A stretch of 11,195 nt of DNA from Accumulibacter sp. (GCA_031274075.1 JAISQQ010000470.1:1-11195); one strand, 5' to 3'; shown: positions 1 to 7,157, counted from the stretch's first letter. The notes: generated by a model from the letters alone, not told the origin. Translations and numbers: made by a program.

Positions 1-1
1 G

Positions 2-268
2 TCTTCCGAAGCCCGCGCCGGGGCGCATCGGATGATCTGCCGGCGCTGCAACCGCAGCGTGACGTTCATCGACGCGGGCCTGCAGGAGCGGCTGTTCCGG
101 GCCGCCGGGCTGCAAGACCCGCCGGGACGGCGGCAGGCGCTGACCGTGGTCATGGAGTGTCCGGACTGCGCGCCGGCGTATCCTGTGAGCGACGGGGGAT
201 CGCCGGCCGGCGCGCGTTTTCGGCGCCATGCCCATGCGATCGAGGAATCAGAATCGTTGCAACTGTAA
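2..268 (+). CDS. 5'-truncated protein, possible Fur-family C-terminal domain
   Basis: The frame is open to the left window edge, so the start probably lies outside; an internal ATG at 32 would give only 78 residues. Codons have strong G/C third positions, as in real genes here. The visible protein has a His followed by CRRC, then about 37 residues, then CPDC. This CxxC-X37-CxxC layout with a hydrophobic stretch before the second pair matches the dimerisation and structural-zinc domain of Fur/Zur/PerR regulators. A run of about 20 polar residues follows the second pair. If correct, the missing part would hold the winged-helix DNA-binding domain. It converges on tatC with a 17-bp gap. Any other small zinc-ribbon protein is also possible, so the family call is moderate while the coding call is better. 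Confidence 0.5.
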   Translation, partial: SSEARAGAHRMICRRCNRSVTFIDAGLQERLFRAAGLQDPPGRRQALTVVMECPDCAPAYPVSDGGSPAGARFRRHAHAIEESESLQL

Positions 269-285
269 TAGCGTAACAGGCGGAA

Positions 286-1017
286 TCACGCGCCGTCCTT
301 GGGCGGTTTGTTCACGAAACGCGCCATTTGCATGCCGAGTTCGTAGAGCAGGCACAGCGGAATGGCCAGCATGAACTGCGACACTACGTCGGGCGGCGTG
401 AATACGGCGGCGACGACGAAGGAGCCGACGATCACGTAGGAGCGCCATTCCTTGAGCGTGCGCAATTCGACCACGCCGGCCAGCACCAGCAGCACGACGG
501 CGACCGGCACTTCGAAGGCCATGCCGAACGCCAGGAAGGTGCTCATGACGAACGACAGGTACTTGTCGATGTCGGTCATCCAGGCCACGCCTTCCGGCGC
601 GATGCTGGCCATGAAACCGAACACCGTGGGAAATACCAGGAAAAACGCGAAAGCCATGCCGAGGAAGAAAAGAAACACACTCACCAGCACCAGCGGCAGG
701 GCCAGGCGTTTCTCATGCACGTAAAGCCCCGGCGCGACGAAAGCCCAGACCTGGTAGAGGACGTAGGGCAGGGCGATGAGGAAGGACACCATCAGCGCTA
801 CCTTCATCGGCACCAGGAAAACGCCGACCACGTCGGTAGCGATCATCTGGCCGCCGCTCGGCAGCTTGGCCAACAGCGGCTGCGCCAGCAGGGAATATAA
901 ATCCTTGGCCCAGGGGAACAGGCAGAGGAAGACGGCCAGGATCGACAGCAGGGCGCGGATCAAGCGATTGCGCAGCTCGATGAGGTGGGAAAGAAACGAT
1001 TCTTCCGGCAGATCCAT
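286..1017 (-). CDS. tatC: Sec-independent protein translocase subunit TatC
   Basis: TatC is the polytopic inner-membrane core of the twin-arginine translocase. With TatB it binds the RR signal peptide of folded substrates and then recruits TatA. The 243-residue protein starts with the conserved cytoplasmic segment SFLSHLIELRNR (residues 8-19) and has six hydrophobic spans. The first periplasmic loop to cytoplasmic loop region contains APGLYVHEKR, including the Glu (about residue 102) that contacts the twin-arginine motif in E. coli TatC. Length is normal. I chose the ATG at 1017. A GTG at 1026 overlapping the tatB stop would add three residues, and neither start has a strong Shine-Dalgarno sequence. 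The gene is last in the hisE-HIT-tatABC cluster and is probably coupled to tatB. Confidence 0.96.
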   Translation of the reverse strand: MDLPEESFLSHLIELRNRLIRALLSILAVFLCLFPWAKDLYSLLAQPLLAKLPSGGQMIATDVVGVFLVPMKVALMVSFLIALPYVLYQVWAFVAPGLYVHEKRLALPLVLVSVFLFFLGMAFAFFLVFPTVFGFMASIAPEGVAWMTDIDKYLSFVMSTFLAFGMAFEVPVAVVLLVLAGVVELRTLKEWRSYVIVGSFVVAAVFTPPDVVSQFMLAIPLCLLYELGMQMARFVNKPPKDGA

Positions 1018-1025
1018 GGGTTCCA

Positions 1026-1451
1026 CTACTCTTTGGCCGCGGGCGGCGAGACCTCGTCCCGCGCGGGCGCTTGTTCATTGGCTGGCGTTTCGTCCTCCGG
1101 TTCCTCCGATTCCTCTAGCGCCGGAGCGGCGCTGGACGATGGCGCGGCCCCCTGGATATCGGCCTTGAGCGAAGCGACGGTCTGTCCGACGCCGTGTTCG
1201 ATCGCCTGGACTTCGTTGCTGACGCTGCGTTCGAAATCGCGCGCCGTCTGCCGCACTTCGGCCTGCAGCTTTTTCAGTTCCTCCAGTTGCATTTCGCGGC
1301 CGATGTCCGCCTTGACGTCGTTGACGTAGCGCTGCAGCCGTCCGAGCAGCAGGCCGGTGGTGCGCGCCACCTTGGGCAAGCGTTCCGGCCCGATCACCAC
1401 CAGCGCGACGACGCCGATGACGATCAGTTCCGAAAAACCGATGTCGAACAT
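1026..1451 (-). CDS. tatB: Sec-independent protein translocase subunit TatB
   Basis: TatB is the single-span partner of TatC in the twin-arginine substrate receptor. The N-terminus MFDIGFSELIVIGVVALVVI carries the membrane helix with the typical Glu at residue 8. The hinge GPERLP and an amphipathic helix follow, then a charged helical region (about 45-100). The tail is rich in Ala, Pro and Glu and ends in AAKE. At 141 residues it is a normal TatB. An upstream in-frame extension to 1499 exists, but the conserved MFDIG start fixes the ATG at 1451. It has only a weak ribosome site, which fits translation coupled to the preceding tatA. The stop TAG abuts the tatC start region. Confidence 0.95.
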   Translation of the reverse strand: MFDIGFSELIVIGVVALVVIGPERLPKVARTTGLLLGRLQRYVNDVKADIGREMQLEELKKLQAEVRQTARDFERSVSNEVQAIEHGVGQTVASLKADIQGAAPSSSAAPALEESEEPEDETPANEQAPARDEVSPPAAKE

Positions 1452-1518
1452 GGCAATGAACCCGGAGTGCGCCAACGGGCGGACGGATATTCCGGGCAAG
1501 GCGGCCCGGCCGCGCGCC

Positions 1519-1749
1519 TCACGACTTGACCTTGTCCTTGACTTCGCCTTCTATGGCCTGCCCGTCGGCAATCCGCTGCGCCGAGCCGTCGGCCGCTTGA
1601 TCCCCCGCCGTGCCGTCGCGCATGCCTTCCTTGAACCCCTTGACGGCGCTGCCAAGATCCTCGCCGATATGGCGCAATTTCTTGGTGCCGAACACCAGCA
1701 CCACGATCAGCAAGACGACCAGCCATTGCCAGATACTGAAACTTCCCAT
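1519..1749 (-). CDS. tatA: Sec-independent protein translocase subunit TatA
   Basis: TatA oligomerises to form the passage for folded proteins in the twin-arginine pathway. The 76-residue protein has a short membrane helix (about residues 4-20), the hinge and helix start [14 protein letters not shown], an amphipathic helix containing KGFKEGM, and an acidic/charged tail. TatE is a paralogue with the same architecture, but position directly before tatB and tatC supports TatA. A good GGAGAAAG ribosome site sits at proper distance upstream of the ATG at 1749. It lies 11 bp after the HIT gene and 67 bp before tatB on the same strand. Confidence 0.95.
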   Translation of the reverse strand: MGSFSIWQWLVVLLIVVLVFGTKKLRHIGEDLGSAVKGFKEGMRDGTAGDQAADGSAQRIADGQAIEGEVKDKVKS

Positions 1750-1760
1750 GAGCTTTCTCC

Positions 1761-2111
1761 TTAATTTCGCTTGAGCATCGAACCGACCGGTTCGGTTCCG
1801 CCCACGACGTGCGCGTGCAGATGAGGGACTTCCTGCCCGCCGATCCGGCCATTGTTGATGATCAGCCGGAACCCGTCCGGGCTGCCGTTCTCCTCGGCCA
1901 GTCGCCTGGCCACCGCCAGCATGCGGCCCAGCACCGGCTCGTCGTCGGCGGTCACCGTCTGTAGCGAGACGATATGGCGCTTCGGCACGACCAGCAGATG
2001 CATCGGCCGCGCCGGGTTGATATCGTGGAAGGCGAGCAGCAGATCATCCTCGTACACCTTGCGCGAGGGTATCTCACCGCGCGCGATCTTGCAGAACAGG
2101 CAATTTTCCAT
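1761..2111 (-). CDS. HIT-family nucleotide hydrolase (HINT/PKCI-type histidine triad protein)
   Basis: A 116-residue histidine-triad protein. The HINT branch hydrolyses nucleoside phosphoramidates and adenylylated compounds in the cytoplasm. The N-terminus [12 protein letters not shown] (residues 4-15) has the two Cys typical of this group. The triad HLHAHVV (residues 97-103) gives the catalytic His at residue 99. The strand FRLIINNG before it is also characteristic. Length is standard. It sits between hisE and tatA on the same strand, a placement common in betaproteobacteria. The link to either neighbour's function is unclear and may only reflect shared transcription. It is 15 bp downstream of hisE. 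Confidence 0.93.
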   Translation of the reverse strand: MENCLFCKIARGEIPSRKVYEDDLLLAFHDINPARPMHLLVVPKRHIVSLQTVTADDEPVLGRMLAVARRLAEENGSPDGFRLIINNGRIGGQEVPHLHAHVVGGTEPVGSMLKRN

Positions 2112-2126
2112 TGATTCATTCCCCTC

Positions 2127-2459
2127 TTATTGGGCAACGCGCGACTTTTTCTCGTCGATACCCGACGTGCCCTCGCGGCGCCGCAGCTCGCCGAGCACCT
2201 CGCCAGCGCCCATACCGTAGAAGCTCAACAACGCCATTATGTGATAAATCAGATCGGCCGACTCATGAACGATGTTCGCGCGTTCGCCATCCTTGGCCGC
2301 CATGATCAACTCCGCGCCCTCCTCGCCGATCTTTTTCAGTATCGAATCGGGCCCCTTGGCGAACAGCCTGGCGGTATAGGATTTTTCAGGATCGGCGTTT
2401 CGCCGCGACGCCAGCGTTTCCGAAAGGCGGAACAACACGTCTCCATCTTCAGTACTCAT
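2127..2459 (-). CDS. hisE: phosphoribosyl-ATP pyrophosphatase HisE
   Basis: HisE removes pyrophosphate from phosphoribosyl-ATP, the second step of histidine synthesis. The 110-residue protein carries the all-alpha MazG-like metal-binding motifs: KIGEEGAELIMAAKD (residues 43-57, EExxE with Glu46, Glu47, Glu50) and ESADLIYH (66-73, ExxD). The segment SYTARLFAKG before it is also typical. It is a stand-alone enzyme, not a HisIE fusion. I used the ATG at 2459, preceded by GGGAGAA at a slightly long distance. The open frame runs on to 2549, but that extension is unlike any HisE. No hisI is present upstream; instead the cluster starts here, divergent from tRNA-Phe. A possible TAGAAT -10 lies at 2533-2528 but has no good -35. 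Confidence 0.95.
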   Translation of the reverse strand: MSTEDGDVLFRLSETLASRRNADPEKSYTARLFAKGPDSILKKIGEEGAELIMAAKDGERANIVHESADLIYHIMALLSFYGMGAGEVLGELRRREGTSGIDEKKSRVAQ

Positions 2460-2611
2460 CGCGCAGATTTTCTCCCAGTCTTTCAATCCCGTCCGGCCGC
2501 ACAAACATAAGTAGTCGATCGGCGGCCATTCTACTTTACCCGCGGGCAATTGTGCGGCGTCCGCTCAAACCGGCCGCGACAAGGGCGTTACATATAAAAG
2601 GCGCTGAAATT

Positions 2612-2640
2612 TTGACGTAAACCCGATGGCTTACTATAAT
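2612..2640 (+). promoter_or_regulatory. Consensus sigma-70 promoter of tRNA-Phe
   Basis: TTGACG (2612-2617) and a perfect TATAAT (2635-2640) are separated by 17 bases. The GC-rich GGGCGAC after the -10 resembles the discriminator of stable-RNA promoters under stringent control. The expected start near 2647 would give a leader of about 7 nt before the tRNA. Confidence 0.85.
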
Positions 2641-2653
2641 GGGCGACTTCATT

Positions 2654-2729
<76 letters not shown>

Positions 2730-2737
2730 GTCATTGA

Positions 2738-2770
2738 CGCCCAACCGTTCCCGGTTGGGCGTTTTCTTTT
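2738..2770 (+). terminator. Rho-independent terminator of tRNA-Phe
   Basis: A perfect 10-bp stem (CGCCCAACCG / CGGTTGGGCG) with a TTCC loop is followed by TTTTCTTTT. It begins 8 nt after the CCA end of the tRNA. Confidence 0.93.
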
Positions 2771-2948
2771 GCGGGTTCCGCATGGCGCGCGGGCTTCCGG
2801 CCGTTCTGCGTGTGCCGCCAGTCGGCAGCCAAGAGGCCATGACGTGCCCGATTCGCCCCTGTTCCGCTCTCTCTTCTCTCGAAACCCGCGTCAACTTCTT
2901 CGCCGTGGCACACGCAGGCGGTGTTGTTCGTCGAACACGTTGGTGGAA

Positions 2949-3028
2949 GTCGTTCTTTCCAGCGGTATTGCCGCCGCTTATCGTCTTCGGCGGCTCTTGA
3001 ATCGTGCGCCGCGTCGCGCCGTGAAAAG
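2949..3028 (+). repeat. ~80-bp dispersed repeat, copy A
   Basis: Aligning by eye with the reverse complement of 7869-7948 gives about 65 of 80 identical positions without gaps. The core (2970-3028) matches at 50 of 59. It contains a hairpin, GCCGCCG (2970-2976) with CGGCGGC (2988-2994), and a GC-rich tail with TTGAATCGTGCG. It lies in a non-coding spacer, directly followed by the REP-like element. Confidence 0.75.
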
Positions 3029-3063
3029 GATCGGCGGGAGGCGCTACGCTTTCCCGCCCTACG
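3029..3063 (+). repeat. REP-like palindromic element, copy A
   Basis: A 35-bp element differing at two positions from 7946-7980. It folds as GGCGGGA (3033-3039) with TCCCGCC (3052-3058), and an inner GCG-CTA-CGC stem separated by small bulges. That is the imperfect palindrome style of bacterial REP elements. It joins the heptamer array on its right. Confidence 0.75.
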
Positions 3064-3090
3064 TGTCAGGGATCAGGGATCAGGTGTCAG
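3063..3090 (+). repeat. Heptamer tandem array, 4 units
   Basis: Four adjacent 7-bp units: GTGTCAG, GGATCAG, GGATCAG, GTGTCAG. The same unit family forms the longer array at 7591-7639. It lies about 150 bp upstream of ubiU. Confidence 0.8.
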
Positions 3091-3211
3091 CATTCTTGCG
3101 GGCGCGAAGCACCCGGCAACCGCCGCCATTTCCGCGCACCGGTCGATTCATGGAAATCATGCGATGACCCTGATCCACGAACGAAATAATCACGCTTCCC
3201 GCCCTGCCCGG

Positions 3212-3217
3212 TATACT
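3212..3217 (+). promoter_or_regulatory. Possible -10 element of ubiUV
   Basis: TATACT lies 26 nt before the ubiU start codon and would give a short leader containing its GAGG ribosome site. There is no recognisable -35, which could mean an activator-dependent promoter. No clear FNR box was found. Tentative. Confidence 0.28.
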
Positions 3218-3243
3218 TGCCGCTTCGTTTTTCGAGGTTCAGC

Positions 3244-4257
3244 ATGCCGCACTGCAAAATTCCCGAACTGGTCTGCCCGGCCGGCAGTTTGCCGGCGTTG
3301 AAGGCGGCGGTCGATAACGGCGCGGATACCGTTTATTTCGGCTACAGGAACGACACCAACGCGCGTAATTTCGCCGGCCTGAATTTCGACCGCAAGGCGA
3401 TGGTCGAGGGCGTCGCGTATGCGCATGCCCGCGGCCGGCATGTGCTGCTGGCGATCAATACCTTTCCCCAGCCGGGGCGCGAGGCGGATTGGCATGCCGC
3501 CATCGACGGCGCCGCCGATCTTGGCGCCGACGCCGTCATCCTTGCCGACGTCGGGCTGCTCGACTACGCTCGAAGCCGCCATCCCGGCCTGCGCCTGCAC
3601 CTTTCCGTGCAAGGCTCGGCGACCAGCTACGAAGCGGTCAACTTCGCCTGCCGCGAATTCGGCGTCCGGCGCGCGGTGCTGCCGCGCGTATTGACGCTCG
3701 CGCAGGTCGAGCGGGTGATCCGCAACACCCTGGCCGAGATCGAAGTCTTCTGCTTCGGCAGCCTGTGTGTGATGAACGAGGGCCGCTGCTGGCTTTCTTC
3801 CTACGCCACCGGCGAATCGCCGAACACCCTGGGCGCGTGTTCGCCGGCCCGGTTCGTCAAATGGGAGAAAAAGCCCGGGCGGATGGACACCCGGCTGAAC
3901 GGCATCCTGATCGACCGCTACGACGATCGCGAGCCGGCCGGCTACCCGACGCTGTGCAAGGGCCGCTTCGAGGTGAACGGGGCCACGTACTACGCGCTGG
4001 AAGAGCCGGTCAGCCTGAACGCGCTCGAGCTGCTGCCGGAAATCGCCCGCATCGGCGTCGCGGCGGTCAAGATCGAGGGCCGCCAGCGCAGTCCCGCCTA
4101 CGTGGCGCAGGCGACGCGCACCTGGCGCGCCGCGCTCGACGCGCTCGGCGAGGGGCCGGAAGGCTTCACCGTCAGGCCGGCGTGGCGGGCCGAACTCGGC
4201 AAGCTCGCGGAGGGCGCCCAGGTCACGCTCGGCGCCTACGACCGCCCGTGGAGGTGA
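3244..4257 (+). CDS. ubiU: O2-independent ubiquinone biosynthesis protein UbiU (U32 family)
   Basis: UbiU is a peptidase-U32-family Fe-S protein that, paired with UbiV, is required for the O2-independent hydroxylation steps of ubiquinone synthesis in E. coli. The 337-residue protein begins with a typical [20 protein letters not shown] and has [14 protein letters not shown] (30-43). The four cluster ligands sit in FGSLC (Cys175), EGRC (Cys182), LGAC (Cys199) and YPTLC (Cys238), the same order as the four Fe-S Cys of E. coli Ubi[11 protein letters not shown] also matches. The ATG at 3244 has GAGG at the right distance; a TTG at 3217 would add nine unlikely residues. The stop lies 4 bp before ubiV, whose ribosome site is inside this gene. 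Confidence 0.95.
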   Translation: MPHCKIPELVCPAGSLPALKAAVDNGADTVYFGYRNDTNARNFAGLNFDRKAMVEGVAYAHARGRHVLLAINTFPQPGREADWHAAIDGAADLGADAVILADVGLLDYARSRHPGLRLHLSVQGSATSYEAVNFACREFGVRRAVLPRVLTLAQVERVIRNTLAEIEVFCFGSLCVMNEGRCWLSSYATGESPNTLGACSPARFVKWEKKPGRMDTRLNGILIDRYDDREPAGYPTLCKGRFEVNGATYYALEEPVSLNALELLPEIARIGVAAVKIEGRQRSPAYVAQATRTWRAALDALGEGPEGFTVRPAWRAELGKLAEGAQVTLGAYDRPWR

Positions 4258-4261
4258 GCCG

Positions 4262-5194
4262 GTGAAGCTCGCGCTCGGCCCCCTGCTCTTTTTCTGGCCC
4301 AGGGAAAAAGTGATCGAGTTCTACGCCGAGATGGCGCGCATTCCGGCGCTCGACATCGTCTACGTCGGCGAAGTCGTCTGTTCGCGCCGGCAGCAGTTGC
4401 GCGCCGCCGACTGGATCGCGCTGGCGCGGCGCCTCGCCGACGCCGGCAAGGAAGTCGTCATCTCGGCGCAGGCGCTGCTCGAATCGGAAAGCGACCTGAA
4501 GACGCTGCGCCAGCTCACCGGCGGATCGGTCAACGAATCGGCCAACGAATCTACCAATCTGCGCGGTTGCGCGCTCGAAGCCAACGACCTCGGCGCGGTC
4601 AGCATCGCCGCCGGCCGGCCGTTCGTCGCCGGGCCGCACCTCAACATCTACAACGCCGCGACGCTGGCCGTCTTCCATCGCTACGGCATGCGCCGCTGGG
4701 TGCCGCCGCTCGAAAGCGCGCGCGATCTCGTCGCGGCGCTGCACCGCGCCCGCCCCGAAGGCGTGGAGACGGAAGTCTTCGCCTTCGGCAAACTGCCGCT
4801 GGCCTTTTCCGCGCGCTGCTTCACCGCCCGCCATTACGGCCTGAACAAGGACGACTGCCAGTTTCGTTGCCTGGAACATCCCGAAGCGATGACGCTGAAA
4901 ACCCGCGAAGGGCAGCCCTTCCTGGCGATCAACGGCATCCAGACGATGTCGGCGCAAACCTGCAACCTGCTGGCCGAAATCCCGGACATGCGCGCGATGG
5001 GCATCGACGTCGCGCGCATCAGCCCGCAGCCGCGATACACGGCGGAAATCGTCGCCGCCTTCGACGCCGCCCGCCGGGGCGACGCTCCCCCTCCCGCGGA
5101 CCCGGCGTGGGCGACGGAAGGATTCGTCAATGGCTACTGGTTCGGCGAGGCCGGCATCGTCGCGCGCCAGCAAACGGCGCGGCAAGCACCGTGA
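4262..5194 (+). CDS. ubiV: O2-independent ubiquinone biosynthesis protein UbiV (U32 family)
   Basis: UbiV is the heterodimer partner of UbiU, also a U32-family [4Fe-4S] protein. The 310-residue protein starts [20 protein letters not shown] and carries [10 protein letters not shown] (Cys40), then [13 protein letters not shown] (Cys186), DDCQF (Cys199) and RCLEHPE (Cys203). This is the 1+3 Cys pattern of E. coli UbiV. The start is GTG at 4262, with GGAGG (4250-4254) overlapping the end of ubiU, so translation is probably coupled. Oddly, residues about 88-99 ([12 protein letters not shown]) are encoded by a 12-bp tandem repeat and look like an insertion in an otherwise conserved region, just before the EANDLGAV motif. 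Confidence 0.94.
   Translation: MKLALGPLLFFWPREKVIEFYAEMARIPALDIVYVGEVVCSRRQQLRAADWIALARRLADAGKEVVISAQALLESESDLKTLRQLTGGSVNESANESTNLRGCALEANDLGAVSIAAGRPFVAGPHLNIYNAATLAVFHRYGMRRWVPPLESARDLVAALHRARPEGVETEVFAFGKLPLAFSARCFTARHYGLNKDDCQFRCLEHPEAMTLKTREGQPFLAINGIQTMSAQTCNLLAEIPDMRAMGIDVARISPQPRYTAEIVAAFDAARRGDAPPPADPAWATEGFVNGYWFGEAGIVARQQTARQAP
4525..4560 (+). repeat. 12-bp tandem repeat inside ubiV
   Basis: ATCGGTCAACGA (4525-4536), ATCGGCCAACGA (4537-4548), and a degenerate third copy ATCTACCAATCT (4549-4560). The period is a multiple of three, so the reading frame is kept and the protein gains a polar [14 protein letters not shown] stretch. Confidence 0.75.
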
Positions 5195-5449
5195 GCGTCC
5201 GCTTCCGCGCGCTTACGTTCCGTATCGTAGCTGGCCTTTATTCCGGGCGCGGGGTATCTTGCGGCAAGTGATGGCAAGTGATGGGAGCCAGGCGACATGC
5301 GTCACACCCGTCCGGATAGGGAAGGGTCCAGCCGTGGCACATGGGTAGCGGAATCGGCCGGGGGCTGGCCCCGATCATTCACAGTGGGCCAGTGGGCGCT
5401 TGGGCAGGCCGGGCGCCGGGAGATCATTCATGATTCATGGGAGGCGCCA
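5195..5449. other. Spacer between ubiV and the secreted-protein gene
   Basis: A 255-bp non-coding stretch. It contains two small exact tandem duplications: GGCAAGTGAT twice (5263-5282) and ATTCATG twice (5426-5439). The second ends just before the ribosome site of the next gene. I see no clear promoter or terminator. The open frame that crosses it upstream of 5450 has no ribosome site and no family look. Confidence 0.5.
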
Positions 5450-6379
5450 ATGCTTCGCTTTTTTCTTTTCATGGCCGCTGTGATGGTGGCCAGCACAAGT
5501 ACCGCCGGGGACGCTTCATCGTGCCCCGTCGATACGGTGCCGATCGAGATCATGGCAGAGTCCAGCGCCGGGATCGTGCGCTCCGCGGACAAGATACGCG
5601 ATGACCGCCCGCATTTTCGCGCTTTCGTGACCGCCGTGACGGAGCACGTCGCGACCCGGCTGAACCGGGACAAGCTCTGCATAAAAGTCGCTGGAGGCAT
5701 GAAAGGCTTGGAAAGACTGGACAGCATGAGACGCGCCGCATTTGATGAGCGCTCCCTGCTTCAATTCGTGCACTGGCGTTACGCCATGGGAGACGCTTTC
5801 AACGTCCCGGTGCTGCCAATCATGGGAGGCGTGCACAACGACTGCCGGGTTGCCAGCCCCTGGATAAACCTTGTCCTCATACGGAAGCCGGCGCCGCAGA
5901 TTCGCGGCATTGTTCGCTGGAACGAGCGCCAACTGCTTGCCGACCAGGCGGTGCTGGCCGGAGCGAGAAATGTACCGCCGGGCGTGGCGATGCCGCTGAC
6001 GGCCGTGGGCTTTTTAGGAAGGTACGCGGAGATGGAAGGTCGTCCGGAAGCTCTTCGCCGGCCAGCGGCCAAGCCGATCGAAGAGCGCATACCCCCCGAT
6101 CTTCTGTGGCTGTACCGCCGTTCCGCTGCAGGAGGGGAGTTCTTTCCAGACCTCAACGATTTGCCGCCCTTCAGTAGCTCAGTAGATTTGGCCATGCGCG
6201 AAGCAACGGAAAAGGGCGCGGAGGGCTACACGAAGCTCGTCATTTCGCTGATCGACCGCTGCTTTGACGCCGACGAGGCGAAGGGAGCGACGCTTGTTTA
6301 CGCCAGTATTCTCGACGTTGCCGATCCGGTCTTGCTTGAGCAATACAGGATCGACATGCCGGTTTATCGGGATCGTTGA
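5450..6379 (+). CDS. Unrecognised secreted protein (309 aa, signal peptide)
   Basis: I do not recognise this family. The ATG at 5450 has an excellent GGGAGG ribosome site six bases upstream, which decides the start against an open frame reaching 5297. The N-terminus MLRFFLFMAAVMVASTSTA is a Sec signal peptide, with likely cleavage near residues 19-20, so the product should be periplasmic or exported. The mature protein has four Cys (25, 77, 132, 271), enough for two disulfides. It is mixed alpha/beta in appearance and has no membrane span after the signal. Notable patches are HWRYAMGDAFNVPVLPIMGG (108-127) and PPDLLWLYRRSA (215-226). It separates ubiV from ubiT, is followed after 27 bp by a small ORF, and its codon use is somewhat less GC-biased than ubiV, so it may be an insertion. 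A role in ubiquinone synthesis is not implied by the sequence. Confidence 0.75.
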   Translation: MLRFFLFMAAVMVASTSTAGDASSCPVDTVPIEIMAESSAGIVRSADKIRDDRPHFRAFVTAVTEHVATRLNRDKLCIKVAGGMKGLERLDSMRRAAFDERSLLQFVHWRYAMGDAFNVPVLPIMGGVHNDCRVASPWINLVLIRKPAPQIRGIVRWNERQLLADQAVLAGARNVPPGVAMPLTAVGFLGRYAEMEGRPEALRRPAAKPIEERIPPDLLWLYRRSAAGGEFFPDLNDLPPFSSSVDLAMREATEKGAEGYTKLVISLIDRCFDADEAKGATLVYASILDVADPVLLEQYRIDMPVYRDR

Positions 6380-6406
6380 GTTGGAATTGTCACCAGGAGA
6401 AGTCTC

Positions 6407-6613
6407 ATGAGTTTCGCCGATGTTGAAAACAAGACTACGTTCACCGGATTTTCGGATCATCCCGGCCACGTGGCAACGATCCTTGCGGCGATTGTAATAG
6501 GGTCAGACCACGATCAAAATTTGCGGGATCGCCGGGATCGCGTTTCGGCCATCCCACCGTCCGGCGGCCCGGGCGGCCCGCGTCTGTGCGCTGGGGGCGA
6601 AACAGGTTCATGA
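6407..6613 (+). CDS. Small ORF, probable remnant of a truncated gene
   Basis: The ATG at 6407 has a good AGGAGA ribosome site and follows the secreted-protein gene by 27 bp, so a real gene seems to begin here. The first ~32 residues (MSFADVENKTTFTGFSDHPG, then a hydrophobic ATILAAIVIG) look protein-like. From about 6494 the sequence changes to GTAATAGGGTCAGACCACG, and the residues after that (QNLRDRRDR, then a Pro/Gly-rich tail) look like random reading. I infer that the original gene was cut near 6494. The family is unknown. It could also be a genuine short protein. Confidence 0.35.
   Translation: MSFADVENKTTFTGFSDHPGHVATILAAIVIGSDHDQNLRDRRDRVSAIPPSGGPGGPRLCAGGETGS
6494..6516. repeat. Possible mobile-element-associated remnant motif
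   Basis: GTAATAGGGTCAGACCACG resembles short GGTCTGACC-type sequences that I recall next to REP-associated (RAYT/IS200-like) transposase genes. It coincides with the point where the small ORF loses protein character. There is no transposase here. Based on memory of the motif, so low confidence. Confidence 0.25.
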
Positions 6614-6646
6614 ACGGACGCGACGCGACACGAAAGGAGAATGATC

Positions 6647-7120
6647 ATGGCCGACGGATTTTGCAAAGCGTTTACCATTCCCGGCTTCGCGCTGCCTTCG
6701 CTGGTCGCCCGCGTCGGCGCCCGGCTGCCGCAATGGCCGCACGCCGTGGCGCTGGCCGCCGGCTTCAACGCCGTGGTCCGGATGGGGCTGCTGCCCGGGG
6801 AGAATCTGGCCCTGCTGGAAAACCGCAGCTTCCTGATCGACGTGCTCGATACCGGCTGCCGCGCCGCGTTCACCTTCCGCGACGGCCGCTTCCGTCCGCT
6901 GTTTTCCGTTCCTGACGCGCCCGACCTCGCGTTCCGCGCCAATCTCTCCGCCTTCCTGCAAATCGCCGCGCGCCAGGAAGACCCGGACACGCTGTTCTTC
7001 AAGCGCGCCTTGAGCGTCGAGGGCGACACCGAACTCGGGCTGGTGGTCAAGAACATGCTCGACGCGGTGGAGTGGCCCAGGTTCCCCGGGATGGCGGCGC
7101 CGCCACTGATCCGCCGCTGA
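6647..7120 (+). CDS. ubiT: Ubiquinone anaerobic biosynthesis accessory factor UbiT (SCP2 domain)
   Basis: UbiT (formerly YhbT) is the SCP2 lipid-binding protein needed with UbiU and UbiV for O2-independent ubiquinone synthesis; it probably holds the hydrophobic intermediates. The 157-residue protein has the family's best-conserved segment, QEDPDTLFFKR then SVEGDTELGLVVKN (about residues 111-137), near-identical in style to E. coli UbiT. The N-terminal FTIPGFALPSLVARVGARLP is a typical amphipathic lead. Two ATGs lie at 6641 and 6647. AGGAGA directly abuts the first, so the second, six bases away, is the better start. It is 1.45 kb from ubiV, an unusual gap for this set, and converges on yajD with 37 bp between stops. 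Confidence 0.92.
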   Translation: MADGFCKAFTIPGFALPSLVARVGARLPQWPHAVALAAGFNAVVRMGLLPGENLALLENRSFLIDVLDTGCRAAFTFRDGRFRPLFSVPDAPDLAFRANLSAFLQIAARQEDPDTLFFKRALSVEGDTELGLVVKNMLDAVEWPRFPGMAAPPLIRR

Positions 7121-7157
7121 TCCGCCGCGCGGGATGGCCACCGCCCGGAGTGGCCGT

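Larger units (their letters stand above)
2771..3243. other. Non-coding spacer between tRNA-Phe and ubiU
   Basis: This 473-bp stretch shows no credible gene; the open frames crossing it lack family features and ribosome sites. Bases 2771-2948 show no structure I recognise. From 2949 it holds an ~80-bp dispersed repeat, a REP-like hairpin and a four-unit heptamer array, listed separately. The last 150 bp should carry the ubiU promoter; a TATACT at 3212-3217 is the only -10-like hexamer I could find, without a matching -35. Confidence 0.7.

Noticed and set aside
2734..3000. Open frame of 88 codons after tRNA-Phe
   Set aside because: It starts inside the tRNA terminator and shows no protein-like pattern.
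3170..3182. FNR/Dnr-type box (CTGAT-N4-GAACG) upstream of ubiU
   Set aside because: Only the first half matches TTGAT-N4-ATCAA, and its distance from the possible -10 does not fit a standard activator site.
4223..5185. 320-codon minus-strand open frame opposite ubiV
   Set aside because: It is the antisense shadow of ubiV, whose motifs and Cys ligands are unmistakable.
5297..5449. 51-codon N-terminal extension of the secreted protein
   Set aside because: It would bury the clear signal peptide and bypass the strong GGGAGG site before 5450.
7136..7155. Hairpin GGCCAC / GTGGCC between the ends of ubiT and yajD as a bidirectional terminator
   Set aside because: Only six base pairs, an 8-nt loop and no T-run on either side.
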